Assembly: GCF_000429325.1 (NCBI RefSeq)
Contig: NZ_AUBQ01000015.1
Coordinates: 62,001-126,000, forward strand
Origin: Fundidesulfovibrio putealis DSM 16056
GTDB taxonomy: Bacteria > Desulfobacterota > Desulfovibrionia > Desulfovibrionales > Desulfovibrionaceae
DNA: 64,000 nt
Reading direction: 5' to 3'
The notes below the pieces were generated by a model. That model was not told the origin of the DNA, searched no databases, and worked only from the letters and a program-made list of their open reading frames with translations. Both the position numbers and the translations under genes were made by a program. Shown piece after piece: positions 18,817 to 27,509 of this stretch. Positions within the stretch are counted from its first letter, which is position 1; every line of letters begins with the position of its first letter.

Positions 18817-18881
18817 GATGCCCTCCACTCGTTGAGGCCCGTCCGCCTGGAATGCCCGGCGGACGGACCGTCATCCGGGCG

Positions 18882-20159
18882 CTAGTTTCCCGCCTTGATC
18901 ATGTCCACGCTGTCGATGACCTTGCCCTGCGGCCTGGGCAGCTGGGCCAGTGCGTCGTACTTCTGCTGGAGCGTGGCCAGATCGTCCTTGGCGTGGTGAT
19001 GGCATTTCACGCAGGAGTTGGGGATCTTGGGGTCCTTGAGGGTTTCCTTGGGCAAGAGCGTCTTGAACACGTGGCTGTGCAGGTCGCCCGATTCGGCGCT
19101 GGTGACCACGCGCGGCATGTGGCAGCCCAGGCAGTTGCCGAAGGAGTGGATGGCGTGCGCCTGGTTGGAGTTGGTGCGGGTATGGCAGGAGAGGCACTGC
19201 TTGGAGCCGGATTCGCGGGTCTGGAAGCGGGTCTTGCCGATGCCCAGCTCATGCACGTAGTGGCAGGAGGTGCACATGACGCCTTCCGCGAAGTGCTTGG
19301 ACTGCTTCCAGTCGATGTACTGCTGGTGGTGCGCCTTGGAGAACTCGTTGCCGTAGAGGTGCTGGGCGTCCCCGCCCGCGAAGGACGTGGACTTGAAGTA
19401 GGTTTCCAGGGCCTTGCCGGGCAGGTAGCCCACAGGCCATTCGGCCTTGTCGTTCTTTGTGGCCTTGCCCCGGTTGTGGCAGGAGCCGCATATCTGGGCG
19501 GCCACGCCGCTGGTCAGCTTGGCCGGGTTGACGATGGTGGCGCGCTTGTCGAACACCTGGGCCTTGGGCAGGGCCGTGTGCCAGGAACCCGGGCCGTGGC
19601 AGGCTTCACAGCCCACGCTCGGCTCGAAGGTGTTTTTCGCCAGGTCCACGCCGGTGGCGTGGCAGCCGCCGCACTTGAGTATCCAGGAACTCTTGTCCCA
19701 GGTGGCCTCGTTGTAGTTCACCCAGCGCCCGGTGTCGGAGTTGTACTGGATGGGGGCTATCACCAGCATGCCGTTCTTCTCGACGACGTAGCGCTGCTTC
19801 CACTGGCTGCCGATGGTGTAGAGCACTTCCTCGGGTTTGGGGATGTAGAAGTCCTCGGGCTTGACCTTGAGATTCTGAAGCTTGGCCAGATCGGCCCGGA
19901 TCACGTCGGGATTGAGGTCGGCGATGATGACGTCCTTGTCTTTTCGCGCGTCGCCAAGCATCCGGCTGTGCAGGGTCATCATCCAGGAGTCGAAGTGTTC
20001 GAGATGGCAGGATTTGCATCGATCGGAACCGACATAGACCTTGGGCTTGGACGTGACCTCCGCCACGTTCACTTTCTCCCCTCCGCCGCCTCCGCACGCC
20101 GTCACGGCCAGAACTGCCAAAACCGCAAGCATTGCCAGGAACAAGGACGCCCGTTTCAT
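18882..20159 (-). CDS. Octahaem cytochrome c lipoprotein
   Basis: A 425-residue secreted cytochrome. The signal peptide ends at a lipobox-like AVTAC followed by a glycine run, so the protein is probably lipid-anchored. Eight CxxCH sites occur: CKSCH, CGGCH, CEACH, CGSCH, CTSCH, CLSCH, CLGCH and CVKCH, with extra histidines (HSHVF, KCHHH) that can serve as distal ligands. The layout resembles the cytochrome c554/multihaem 'cytochrome c family protein' group rather than hydroxylamine oxidoreductase. GAGGAGG precedes the ATG. First gene of the three-gene cytochrome operon; partner substrate unknown. Confidence 0.88.
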   Translation of the reverse strand: MKRASLFLAMLAVLAVLAVTACGGGGGEKVNVAEVTSKPKVYVGSDRCKSCHLEHFDSWMMTLHSRMLGDARKDKDVIIADLNPDVIRADLAKLQNLKVKPEDFYIPKPEEVLYTIGSQWKQRYVVEKNGMLVIAPIQYNSDTGRWVNYNEATWDKSSWILKCGGCHATGVDLAKNTFEPSVGCEACHGPGSWHTALPKAQVFDKRATIVNPAKLTSGVAAQICGSCHNRGKATKNDKAEWPVGYLPGKALETYFKSTSFAGGDAQHLYGNEFSKAHHQQYIDWKQSKHFAEGVMCTSCHYVHELGIGKTRFQTRESGSKQCLSCHTRTNSNQAHAIHSFGNCLGCHMPRVVTSAESGDLHSHVFKTLLPKETLKDPKIPNSCVKCHHHAKDDLATLQQKYDALAQLPRPQGKVIDSVDMIKAGN

Positions 20160-20589
20160 ATGCCGATCCTCCTCGGTTGGTTCAGCCGGTACTTCTCTCC
20201 TTCATGCTACAGGTATTATTATTGACACTAACTATGTTCGCCTTCTTTGGGAAACTGTCAATGGATTTGTCCTCGGCAGCGCGAAATCTTTTCCACTGTC
20301 TCCAGGTGCGCGTCGCCTGAAAGGGCTGGCGGCGGGAAACCTCGCTTGACGTCGGCTGAAAGCAGTTGCCCTGGAGTCGAATACCCTTTAGCAACCCTGA
20401 CGGATGCTTATTGCGCGCCATCTGATCCACGAGAGCCGCAAGAGGCAGGTATTGCGCAACGGCGGCGGGATGAACCCCTAACCGCCAGGATTCGCTTTTG
20501 CGGCATGGTTCATGCCGCCAGTTTTCCCGGATTCCGGATCAGGATGACGTACCCCTGCGGGTGATGAACCGTATTCCCCAGAGCACACA
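20160..20589. other. Divergent intergenic region
   Basis: About 430 bp between the leftward cytochrome operon and the rightward lipase gene. It should carry both promoters. A TTGACA at about 20224 on the plus strand has no good -10 partner. No gene seen. Confidence 0.5.
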
Positions 20590-22518
20590 ATGAATTCGAC
20601 CGTCCTACCGGCTGTGTCCTGGACTGCCCCCCGAACCCGAAGCTTCATCCTGTGCCTCGTGAGCCTGGCCGTCCTGGGAGCGCTTCTTTCGGGCTGCGCC
20701 GGGACCAGCGTCAAACCGGTCCCGCTTTCCGAGCGCTTCAAGGCCCTGGACCGGACAGCCCTCAACTCAGACCTGCCCAGCGAACTCACCCTGGCCTACC
20801 TGAAACAGCGCGACCTGACGGAGCAGTGGAACAACGACCCCGAGGGGCTCATCAGCCGCCTGGACGCCAAATATCACGCCGATCCGGGCCTCGGGACCCT
20901 GTTCGCCCTGGTCGAGCTCTCGCACCTCCAGGCCAAGCGGTTGAAATCCCAGCCGGAGAAGGCCGCAACCTACGATCTGGCCTGCGCGGTCTATTCCTAT
21001 CTGTTCCTGTTCGACCCCAAGGTCATCCCTCCCAAGGGGGCCTTTCGCCCCAACGCGCGGCTGGCCTCGGAATTCCACAACCGTTCGTTGTCCAGGTATC
21101 TGCTGTACGCCCGCTCGGCGGACATCCGTTTCGAACCCGGCAGGCAGCTGCCCCTGGCTGTGGGCTTGCTGGAGCTCAAGGAGCGGTTGAGCGGCCTGCC
21201 GTTCAGCCCCGAAGAGTTCTCCGAGTTCCATCTGGCCTTCGAGTACGCTGTCTCGGGTCTGGACGTGACCTACTCCGTTCCCGGCATCGGCGCGCCGCTG
21301 TTTCTGGTGCGCAATTCCGGCAAGACCGACAAGCCAGGCGGGGACCGCCCGGAGGACCGCTTTCTGACGCGCGTGCGCCAGGTGCTGGCCGCGACCCTGT
21401 TCCTGCGCATCGAAACCGAACCAGAGCTGGACGCCTACGGGAACCGGGTCTACCGCAGCCGCCTGGAACTCTACGATCCCATGCGGGTGAACACGGTCCA
21501 GGTGGGCGACATGTCGGTGCCCCTGGAAACCGACACCACCACGCCCCTGGCCTGGATGGCCGCCACCTCTCCAGCGCCCCAGGGAATCAAGGGCCTCATG
21601 GACCCGGACGCCCTGAAGGCCGCCCAGGGGCTCTACATGCTCCAGCCCTACCAGAAGGGCAAAATCCCGGTGGTGTTCGTGCACGGCCTCATAAGCTCCC
21701 CCATGACCTGGCTGCCCATGATAAACGGCCTGATGGGCGATCCGGCGCTACGCGAACGCTATCAGTTCTGGTACTTCTCCTACCCCACCGGAAACCCGGT
21801 GTACTACTCCGCCTCGCTCCTGCGCGAGAGCCTGGAGAACACCCGCAAGGCCTTCGACCCGGACGGCACGGACCCGGCCTTCAACAACATGCTCATCGTG
21901 GGGCACAGCATGGGGGGGCTGCTGGCCAAGGCCATGGTCCAGGACAGCGGGGACAGCCTGTGGAGCGCCCTCTCCAAGGCGCAGTTCTCCGAAGTGGCCA
22001 TCTCCCCGGACGCACGGGAGCTGCTGGACAAGGTATTCTTCTTCAAACCCCTGCCCTACATTACGGAGGCCGTGTTCATCGCCACGCCGCACCGGGGCTC
22101 GGAGATGGCGCTGGGCAACATCGGCAGGATCGCCAAGGCCCTGGTGACGCTGCCCCTGACGATGGCGAAGGTGAGTTCGGCTTTGTTCCAGGCGCTGGCC
22201 TCGCTCGGCCAGAAATCCCCCGTGGAAGGCCTGCCCACCGGCATCGACGGGCTCTCTCCGAAGAATCCGGTGCTGAAGGCGTCGGCAGGATTGCCGGTGG
22301 CCGTGCCCTTCCACTCCATCATCGGCAACGAGAGCAAGGCCGGGGTCGCTGGCGGGTCGGACGGGGTGGTGCCCTACTGGAGCTCCCACCTGGACGGGGC
22401 GCAGACCGAGCTTGTCGTCAAGTCCGGCCACGGGGCGCACGAGCATCCCCTGGCCATCCGCGAGGTGCGGCGCATCATGCTGGAACACGCCTCGAGGGAT
22501 GACAGGAACCCCCAATGA
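20590..22518 (+). CDS. Lipoprotein alpha/beta-hydrolase (lipase-like)
   Basis: A 642-residue exported hydrolase. Hydrophobic residues 19-35 lead to a lipobox LLSGC. The C-terminal half holds the alpha/beta-hydrolase fold: oxyanion strand VVFVHGLISSPMTW, nucleophile elbow GHSMGG (catalytic Ser), ATPHRGSEMA, a probable acid in GGSDGVVPYWSS and a probable catalytic His in KSGHGAHEHP. The first 350 residues are a helical domain of unknown role, with PLARL-type features absent. It overlaps the next gene as ATGA, so it is co-translated with the DUF4105 membrane protein. A role in envelope lipid or polyester hydrolysis is plausible but not shown. Confidence 0.85.
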   Translation: MNSTVLPAVSWTAPRTRSFILCLVSLAVLGALLSGCAGTSVKPVPLSERFKALDRTALNSDLPSELTLAYLKQRDLTEQWNNDPEGLISRLDAKYHADPGLGTLFALVELSHLQAKRLKSQPEKAATYDLACAVYSYLFLFDPKVIPPKGAFRPNARLASEFHNRSLSRYLLYARSADIRFEPGRQLPLAVGLLELKERLSGLPFSPEEFSEFHLAFEYAVSGLDVTYSVPGIGAPLFLVRNSGKTDKPGGDRPEDRFLTRVRQVLAATLFLRIETEPELDAYGNRVYRSRLELYDPMRVNTVQVGDMSVPLETDTTTPLAWMAATSPAPQGIKGLMDPDALKAAQGLYMLQPYQKGKIPVVFVHGLISSPMTWLPMINGLMGDPALRERYQFWYFSYPTGNPVYYSASLLRESLENTRKAFDPDGTDPAFNNMLIVGHSMGGLLAKAMVQDSGDSLWSALSKAQFSEVAISPDARELLDKVFFFKPLPYITEAVFIATPHRGSEMALGNIGRIAKALVTLPLTMAKVSSALFQALASLGQKSPVEGLPTGIDGLSPKNPVLKASAGLPVAVPFHSIIGNESKAGVAGGSDGVVPYWSSHLDGAQTELVVKSGHGAHEHPLAIREVRRIMLEHASRDDRNPQ

Positions 22519-23519
22519 CCCGAGCCGCCGCACTGGTCCTGAGGTTCCTGGCGGCGGTGGCCGTGTCCCTGATGACCGGGTGGGCCGCCCTGGCCGTCTA
22601 CTGGTCAGACATCCAGAGCCCGGCCCTGCGCACGTCCCTGGCGGTCGGGATTGCCCTGGCGACGGTGTTGGCCTTCGCGCTACAGCCCCGCAAGGGCAGG
22701 GTGCTTGCCGGGTATCTGGCCTGTTTCCTGCTGTTTACGCTCTGGTGGTCCGGGATCGCCCCCTCCAACGTCCGCGACTGGCAACGCGACGTGGCCGTGC
22801 CGCCACATGCCGAGGTGAATGGCGACCTGGTGACGATGCACGACGTCCGGGACTTCTCCTATGCAACCGAGACAGACTATAAGCCCCGCTACCACGACAA
22901 GACCTACGACCTCGCGCGGCTCGACACCGTGGACCTCATCGCCGTGTACTGGATGGGGGACGCCATCGCCCACGTGATGATGAGCTTCGGCTTCGAGGGA
23001 GGGGACTTCCTGTGCTTTTCCATCGAGACCCGCAAGGAAGTGGGCGAGGAGTACTCCTCGCTCAAGGGCTTCTTCAGGCAATACGAGCTGACGTACGTGG
23101 CCGCAGAGGAGCGTGATCTGATCCGTCTGCGTACGGACTACCGGAATCCGCCCGAGGACGTGTACCTCTACCGCACCCGCATCCCGAAGGAGAACGCCCG
23201 CAAGCTGTTCATGGAATATGTGAAACAGATCAACAGTCTGTATGCCAGGCCGGAATTCTACAACACCCTCACCACCAACTGCACCACGAACATAGTGAGC
23301 CATGTGCGCGCCTTTGGCGGCAAGGTAAGCTTCAACTGGAAGATACTGCTGTCCGGCTATGCTCCGCAGTATGTGTACGAACTGGGCGGCCTGGATGAGA
23401 CGCTCCCCTTCGAGGAACTGCGGGCCAGGAGTCATGTGAATGCTGCGGCGCACGCCGCAGGGGACGCTCCGGATTTCTCCGCGAGGATTCGGGCGGGCCT
23501 GCCTGGAATGGCCCGCTGA
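22515..23519 (+). CDS. DUF4105 membrane protein
   Basis: A 334-residue protein with two or three N-terminal hydrophobic segments (residues 8-28, 37-55, 64-80), then an extracytoplasmic domain of the DUF4105 type. Marker stretches are TYDLARLDTVDLIAVYW, HVMMSFGFEGGDFLCFSIE, EERDLIRLRTDYR and NTLTTNCTTNIVSHV. The family has a papain-like/NlpC-type arrangement; here the His in AHVMMSF and the Cys in TTNCTTNI are candidates for the active site. Overlaps the lipase gene and ends at a strong terminator. Function unknown; probably envelope-related. Confidence 0.8.
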   Translation: MTRAAALVLRFLAAVAVSLMTGWAALAVYWSDIQSPALRTSLAVGIALATVLAFALQPRKGRVLAGYLACFLLFTLWWSGIAPSNVRDWQRDVAVPPHAEVNGDLVTMHDVRDFSYATETDYKPRYHDKTYDLARLDTVDLIAVYWMGDAIAHVMMSFGFEGGDFLCFSIETRKEVGEEYSSLKGFFRQYELTYVAAEERDLIRLRTDYRNPPEDVYLYRTRIPKENARKLFMEYVKQINSLYARPEFYNTLTTNCTTNIVSHVRAFGGKVSFNWKILLSGYAPQYVYELGGLDETLPFEELRARSHVNAAAHAAGDAPDFSARIRAGLPGMAR

Positions 23520-23567
23520 GGCAATCAGGCCTTCGGCTTCCGGGATATTTGTCCGGGAGTCGCTGAA

Positions 23568-23603
23568 GGGCCTGCGGCATGTTGCCGCAGGCCCTGTTTT
23601 TTT
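23568..23603 (+). terminator. Rho-independent terminator
   Basis: GGGCCTGCGGCA (23568-23579) pairs with TGCCGCAGGCCC (23583-23594), followed by TG and seven T. Ends the lipase-DUF4105 operon. Confidence 0.92.
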
Positions 23604-24106
23604 GCCGTCTGGCAGGGAAGCCACGCACACGCTGCGGCTCGGCATGGCCTGGCTGTGGGCATTCATAGAGTTCTGAACGCGGAGGCGAGGACCGTCTCTT
23701 TTTCCACAAAAATGCGGTGCAATCCGGAAGATGCCATGGGCCTTGGAAGGCATGGCAGACGTGATTGGCGTGGAATTCAAGACGGCAAACGGTACAGATC
23801 GTTCGCTTGGGCAAGTGTAAGGAACTTGGGAACAGCGTGTCGACATGTTTTACATTCATATGATTGGTGTTCTGTATATATCCTGAATTGTTGAGGTTGT
23901 GATTGGTCCGTATTTTGCTGTGTGGTTTGTGGTGCTTAGGGGCGCGAGCTGGTTTGCTCGATGTTCACGGCCTGGCTCCCCTCCGGATGGTATACGCCGC
24001 ATGTACGAATATTGATGTATTCGGGTTGAACAGAGTCGTGCGTTCGTTTCGTCGTGGCCGGATATGGTGCAGTGTTAATGATTAACCAATTCAATCAGGG
24101 GTTTAT
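23604..24106. other. Intergenic region before the second PEP-CTERM gene
   Basis: About 500 bp, AT-richer from 23820 onward. No supported gene. It must contain the promoter of the 24107 gene, which I could not place. Confidence 0.5.
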
Positions 24107-24835
24107 ATGAAAATTTCATCAATTATCTTTCTGTTTATGTTCATCCTGTCCTGCGCCACGAATTCTCACGCGCTTACGCAGACCTTCATGGGTGAAGATT
24201 TGGGATTGGGAGAAGGAACCAGACTGAACTCCTACCCGAATGCTTCCTCTGCAAATGCGGCATTCCTGAGCAACCTCGTCGGGGTTGGTGCGGAAAAATT
24301 TGAAAGTTTCTCCACCGGAGCCTCCGCTCCCCTGAACGTGTTGTTCTCGAACGGCGTCACCGCGACCCTGAACGGTACGGGTTCAATAGCCACCGTGAGC
24401 AGCGGCACCAACGGTTTTGGCCGCTACCCCATCTCCGGAAGCAACTACTATGAAGCCTCCGGTGTTTTCTCCATTGATTTCAGTGCTCCCATTGTCGCCT
24501 TTGGTTTCTACGGCATCGACATCGGCGACTTCAACGGCCAGGTGACCGCCACCACCCTGAACGGCAGCTCACACCTGTATAATGTCGGCAACTCCATGAA
24601 CATTTCCGGCGGGTCCGTGCTGTTCTGGGGCCTGATCGACACGCTGAACCCCTTCACCTCCATCACTTTCGGCAACACCAACGCCGGTACGGACTTCTTC
24701 GGCTTTGACGACTTCACCATCGGCACCATCCAGCAGGTCGCTGCCACTCCCGAACCCGGCACGATGGTGCTGATGGGTCTTGGCGCGGTGGGCGCGTTTT
24801 TCCTGAAGCGCAGGCACGGCAGAGCCGCCGCCTAG
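24107..24835 (+). CDS. PEP-CTERM sorted secreted protein
   Basis: A 242-residue exported protein. Signal peptide at residues 1-23 (MKISSIIFLFMFILSCATNS), then a Ser/Thr/Gly/Asn-rich beta domain with the pattern FGFYGIDIGDFNGQVT and DFFGFDDFTIG, typical of PEP-CTERM proteins with a lectin-like sandwich. The C-terminus is TPEPGTMVLMGLGAVGAFFL followed by KRRHGRAAA, the exosortase sorting signal. It shares only this signal, and not its body, with the protein at 4402-5265. Monocistronic, with a terminator directly after. Confidence 0.88.
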   Translation: MKISSIIFLFMFILSCATNSHALTQTFMGEDLGLGEGTRLNSYPNASSANAAFLSNLVGVGAEKFESFSTGASAPLNVLFSNGVTATLNGTGSIATVSSGTNGFGRYPISGSNYYEASGVFSIDFSAPIVAFGFYGIDIGDFNGQVTATTLNGSSHLYNVGNSMNISGGSVLFWGLIDTLNPFTSITFGNTNAGTDFFGFDDFTIGTIQQVAATPEPGTMVLMGLGAVGAFFLKRRHGRAAA

Positions 24836-24866
24836 GTCTTCCCGATCCGTTCCTTCGGATGCTAAC

Positions 24867-24901
24867 GTCCCGGCAGGCTCAGGTCTGCCGGGACTTTTTT
24901 G
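24867..24901 (+). terminator. Rho-independent terminator
   Basis: GTCCCGGCAG (24867-24876) pairs with CTGCCGGGAC (24885-24894), followed by six T. Confidence 0.92.
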
Positions 24902-25296
24902 TGCACCACGGGCCGCTGGAAGTTGTCCGTGTGAACGAGGGGGCGGCCTTGACGCCGCCCTGGTCGTTTTGTATCGAGCCTGCATCCCACGGCCTATTCT
25001 CAAGAGGTTTTTTTGAGAACCAACACAATGGATCTTGTCAGGCTGGTTGTCGGCGAGAGCCGCGGCCAGTAAGCGCCCCGAAGCCTGGCCTTCTTGAGGC
25101 AGGCATGTTTCTTGGGGCGAACTGTCCTCCCGCACCAAACCTGCCCGGCATTCCGGGCCGGTCTCTTCCTGCTTTCGTCCGACAACAGCGTCCCTGGCGA
25201 TTCTCATGGCAATCACGGCCATATATGTCGCATGAGCGGGCCTTGCGCCCGTCTCTTCGCCGACTATGGGCCACACTGCGCTCAAGGAGTGCCACA
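24902..25296. other. Intergenic region, no supported gene
   Basis: About 395 bp. A frame open from 24859 into the acetyltransferase gene has no ribosome site or recognisable N-terminus and is not annotated as coding. Confidence 0.5.
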
Positions 25297-25812
25297 ATGC
25301 TGATCAGAGACGAACGGCCTGAAGACGTTTCACGCATATCACAGATACACTACGCCGCCTTCAAAGGGCACCCGGTCCATCCCCCCGGCTCGGAGCCGGT
25401 GGAGCATCGTATAGTCGCGAGTCTGCGCGCCTCCGGTTCCCTGACGCTCTCCCTGCTGGCGGAAGTCGAAGGGGAGGCGGTGGGGCATATCGCCCTCTCG
25501 CCCGCCGTTGTGGGAGGCGATTCCGACGGTTGGTTCCTGCTCGGTCCGGTCGGCGTCCTGCCTGGCCTCCAGGGGCGGGGCATAGGTTCCGGTCTGGTCC
25601 GCGAGTCGTTGCGGCAAATGCGCGACATGGGGGCCGTCGGCGTCGTGCTGGTGGGGGACCCCGGATTCTACACCCGGTTCGGGTTCGTAAGCGTGCCGGG
25701 CCTGATCTATCCGGGCGTTCCGGACCAGTATGTGCTTGCGGCGCGCTTCGCGGACACGACCCCCAACGGTGATATCGTGGCTCACAAGGCCTTTAACATC
25801 ACTGCCGTGTAG
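25297..25812 (+). CDS. GNAT-family N-acetyltransferase
   Basis: A 171-residue acetyl-CoA-dependent acetyltransferase of the YhbS-like type. AAGGAGT lies 8 bp before the ATG. The fold markers are in order: LIRDERPEDVSRISQIHYAA (N-terminal strand-helix), VGHIALSPAVV, the acetyl-CoA pyrophosphate loop GVLPGLQGRGIGSGLV (Q/R-x-x-G-x-G/A) near residues 85-100, and the GDPGFYTRFGF motif. Acceptor substrate unknown. Single gene just left of the mobile module. Confidence 0.88.
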   Translation: MLIRDERPEDVSRISQIHYAAFKGHPVHPPGSEPVEHRIVASLRASGSLTLSLLAEVEGEAVGHIALSPAVVGGDSDGWFLLGPVGVLPGLQGRGIGSGLVRESLRQMRDMGAVGVVLVGDPGFYTRFGFVSVPGLIYPGVPDQYVLAARFADTTPNGDIVAHKAFNITAV

Positions 25813-25884
25813 CGTCCGCAACGCCTTACGAGAGACGACGCCGGAACCAGCGGCGAGGCTGCCGGGCGGTCGCATCAACGATAA

Positions 25885-25916
25885 GAGGGGCATCCTGCAT
25901 AGGCAGGATGCCCCTC
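25885..25916. terminator. Strong hairpin after the acetyltransferase gene
   Basis: GAGGGGCATCCTGC (25885-25898) pairs with GCAGGATGCCCCTC (25903-25916) with a 4-base loop. No long T-run on either side. Confidence 0.55.
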
Positions 25917-26107
25917 GCTGGTATTGTCGTTGTCCACAGCTACTCAAGCCCTACGGCAAGAGAGACTGCATAGCCTTGGGCTGAATACAGTCCGGCAATG
26001 GCTTGGCGAGGCCATGATCAAGGGCCAATGCAAAGTGGTGGATTTCAAAGAGAGAGAAGCCACCGCTTGGTAGATGGCTTCAGTATACCCAGCGTATACC
26101 CAGGCCC

Positions 26108-26139
26108 AAAGAAAAAGGAGCCTACTTTCGTAAGCTCCT
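26108..26139 (-). terminator. Terminator of the disrupted tRNA gene
   Basis: On the minus strand AGGAGC and GCTCCT form a stem followed by TTTTTCTTT. It lies 10 bp past the CCA end of the tRNA 3' fragment, as expected for the tRNA gene's original terminator. Confidence 0.75.
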
Positions 26140-26148
26140 GATTTTCTG

Positions 26149-26198
26149 TGGCGTCCCCAAGGGGATTTGAACCCCTGTTAGCGGCGTGAGAGGCCGTG
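26149..26198 (-). other. tRNA-Ser-like 3' fragment, probable attachment site (att)
   Basis: On the minus strand the sequence reads as the 3' half of a class II tRNA: a variable arm stem CGGC/GCCG (26182-26196), a T arm AGGGGTTCAAATCCCCT with its GTTCAAAT loop (26160-26176), a 7-base acceptor strand TGGGGAC, discriminator G and encoded CCA (26149-26151). Long variable arm plus discriminator G points to serine. The D arm, anticodon arm and 5' acceptor strand are missing: beyond 26200 the sequence is unrelated. An integrase starts 73 bp away, so this is best read as the displaced 3' end left at one border of an integrated element. Confidence 0.75.
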
Positions 26199-26270
26199 AA
26201 CATAAACCCTTCCCTAAATGCCCCTTTTTCGTCCATACAAACACCCCGAAACAAGCATGAGGAGTGTAGT

Positions 26271-27149
26271 ATGGCTTCTATTTCGAGCGCTTGGGCCTTG
26301 TATGCTAAACTTGTCCTGTCAACTGCATCAACCCATTCAATCGCGACAGAGACAGGGCGATGGAACAATCATATTCTCAAACATTTTGACCCAGACTGCG
26401 AGATTGAGAGCATAACCAGTATGAACTTACTAGAGTTCAGGTCCTCTCTTATCGGCAAGAAACTAAGTCCTCAAAGCATAAGTCACTGCTTGTCACTGTT
26501 TAGACGAGTACTTCAACGTGCAAAGCAATGGAAATTGATAAGTGGTGAGCTTCCTTCGTTTGACATGCCAAGGTTCGATAACAAACGCATCCGTTTTTTG
26601 ACAAAAGAAGAGGCAAACGAGTTGTTGCTTTGTGTGTCACTAAAGTCATCACTTTGGCATGACATCTGCGTGCTCGCACTACATACGGGACTGCGTTCAG
26701 GGGAGCTTTTCAAGCTTCGCCCCTGTCATTTCGACTCTCAGAATTCCGCTCTGCATGTGCTCGATACGAAATCAAACAGCAACCGGACAGTGCCTCTGAA
26801 CAAGCAGGCGTTGGAAGTCCTGAGTCGAAACATTTCCCGCAAGGAACTTATTTTCACAGAGCATGGGAAGCAGATTTTGTATGCCGGGAGAACCTTCAGG
26901 CAGGCCGTCGAAATCTGTCGCCTGAACTCCCACACACAGGATCGTCGCCAGCGGGTAGTTTTTCATACCCTTCGCCACACCTTTGCGAGCTGGCTGGTTC
27001 AGTCAGGCATCCCCCTTGCCGTGGTTGGCCAACTTCTCGGCCATAAATCCATGCAAATGACGATGCGCTATGCCCACCTCGCCCCAGCCCAAGGGGTGTC
27101 AGCTGTCAAAGCCCTAGAGCAGTTCACCAACTCTGTCAACTTGGAGTAA
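26271..27149 (+). CDS. Tyrosine-recombinase integrase
   Basis: A 292-residue site-specific recombinase. The start at 26271 has GAGGAG 5 bp upstream. N-terminal SAM-like DNA-binding domain (residues 5-95), then the catalytic domain with all core residues: Arg in HTGLRSGEL, Lys in DTKSNSNRTVPL, HTLRHTFAS, His in LLGHKS and nucleophile Tyr in MTMRYAHL. Its base composition is AT-richer than the flanking chromosome, a sign of transfer. It lies beside the tRNA fragment and before a relaxase module, so it probably integrates and excises the element. Confidence 0.92.
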   Translation: MASISSAWALYAKLVLSTASTHSIATETGRWNNHILKHFDPDCEIESITSMNLLEFRSSLIGKKLSPQSISHCLSLFRRVLQRAKQWKLISGELPSFDMPRFDNKRIRFLTKEEANELLLCVSLKSSLWHDICVLALHTGLRSGELFKLRPCHFDSQNSALHVLDTKSNSNRTVPLNKQALEVLSRNISRKELIFTEHGKQILYAGRTFRQAVEICRLNSHTQDRRQRVVFHTLRHTFASWLVQSGIPLAVVGQLLGHKSMQMTMRYAHLAPAQGVSAVKALEQFTNSVNLE

Positions 27150-27180
27150 AAAAGTCGGTTTCCTCTTTTGGCGTCTTCAA

Positions 27181-27211
27181 GTCTTCCGCTGGATTGTAGC
27201 CAGCGGAAGAC
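27181..27211 (+). terminator. Hairpin after the integrase gene
   Basis: GTCTTCCGCTGG (27181-27192) pairs perfectly with CCAGCGGAAGAC (27200-27211), loop of 7, followed by CAGTCTTTC. Likely terminator of the integrase. Confidence 0.65.
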
Positions 27212-27278
27212 CAGTCTTTCAAATTCAAGACCTTGTCAAGAATCAAAAGCCAGTTCGATTTTATTTTGTCTTGTGATT

Positions 27279-27374
27279 TGTCAACATAGCGCATTTTTCT
27301 GTCACCGTCGTGCATGTTGTGTCAACGTAGCGTTTTTAACTGTCAACAAGGCGGCGGAAAGTGTCAAAGCATTA
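27279..27374. repeat. Five phased TGTCA repeats (iteron-like)
   Basis: Copies start at 27279 (TGTCAACATAGCG), 27300 (TGTCACCGTCGTG), 27320 (TGTCAACGTAGCG), 27341 (TGTCAACAAGGCG) and 27362 (TGTCAAAGC), that is at 21, 20, 21 and 21 bp, two helix turns apart. An inverted TGTTGACAG follows at 27375. This is the geometry of a protein-binding array, such as iterons of a replication or partition protein or a relaxosome site. No Rep protein lies next to it. Confidence 0.8.
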
Positions 27375-27409
27375 TGTTGACAGACAGAGATTCCATACTC
27401 TGACAGAGT

Positions 27410-27465
27410 TGCCGGAGGCAGGACAGGTGAGGTACTAGTACCTCACGCCTGCCCTGCGGGGCTGA
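27410..27465. other. Candidate origin of transfer (oriT, IncP-like)
   Basis: At 27427-27446 lies the perfect 20-bp palindrome GTGAGGTACTAGTACCTCAC, inside a longer inverted repeat (GGCAGG...CCTGCC). Right after it comes GCCTGCCC, which resembles the MOBP/IncP nic region (RP4: ATCCTG/CCC); the nick would fall after 27451. A TraJ/MobC-like gene and a MOBP relaxase gene follow directly, the usual arrangement with the inverted repeat as the accessory protein's binding site. Assignment is by analogy. Confidence 0.65.
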
Positions 27466-27509
27466 TGCTTATTCGCCTTCGGCTCAACGCTAACCGGAGA
27501 GGATCGATC

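Noticed and set aside
27279-27383. Regularly spaced repeats considered as a CRISPR array
   Set aside because: Unit of about 13 bp with 8-bp gaps is far too short, spacers are not independent sequences, and no cas genes are present.
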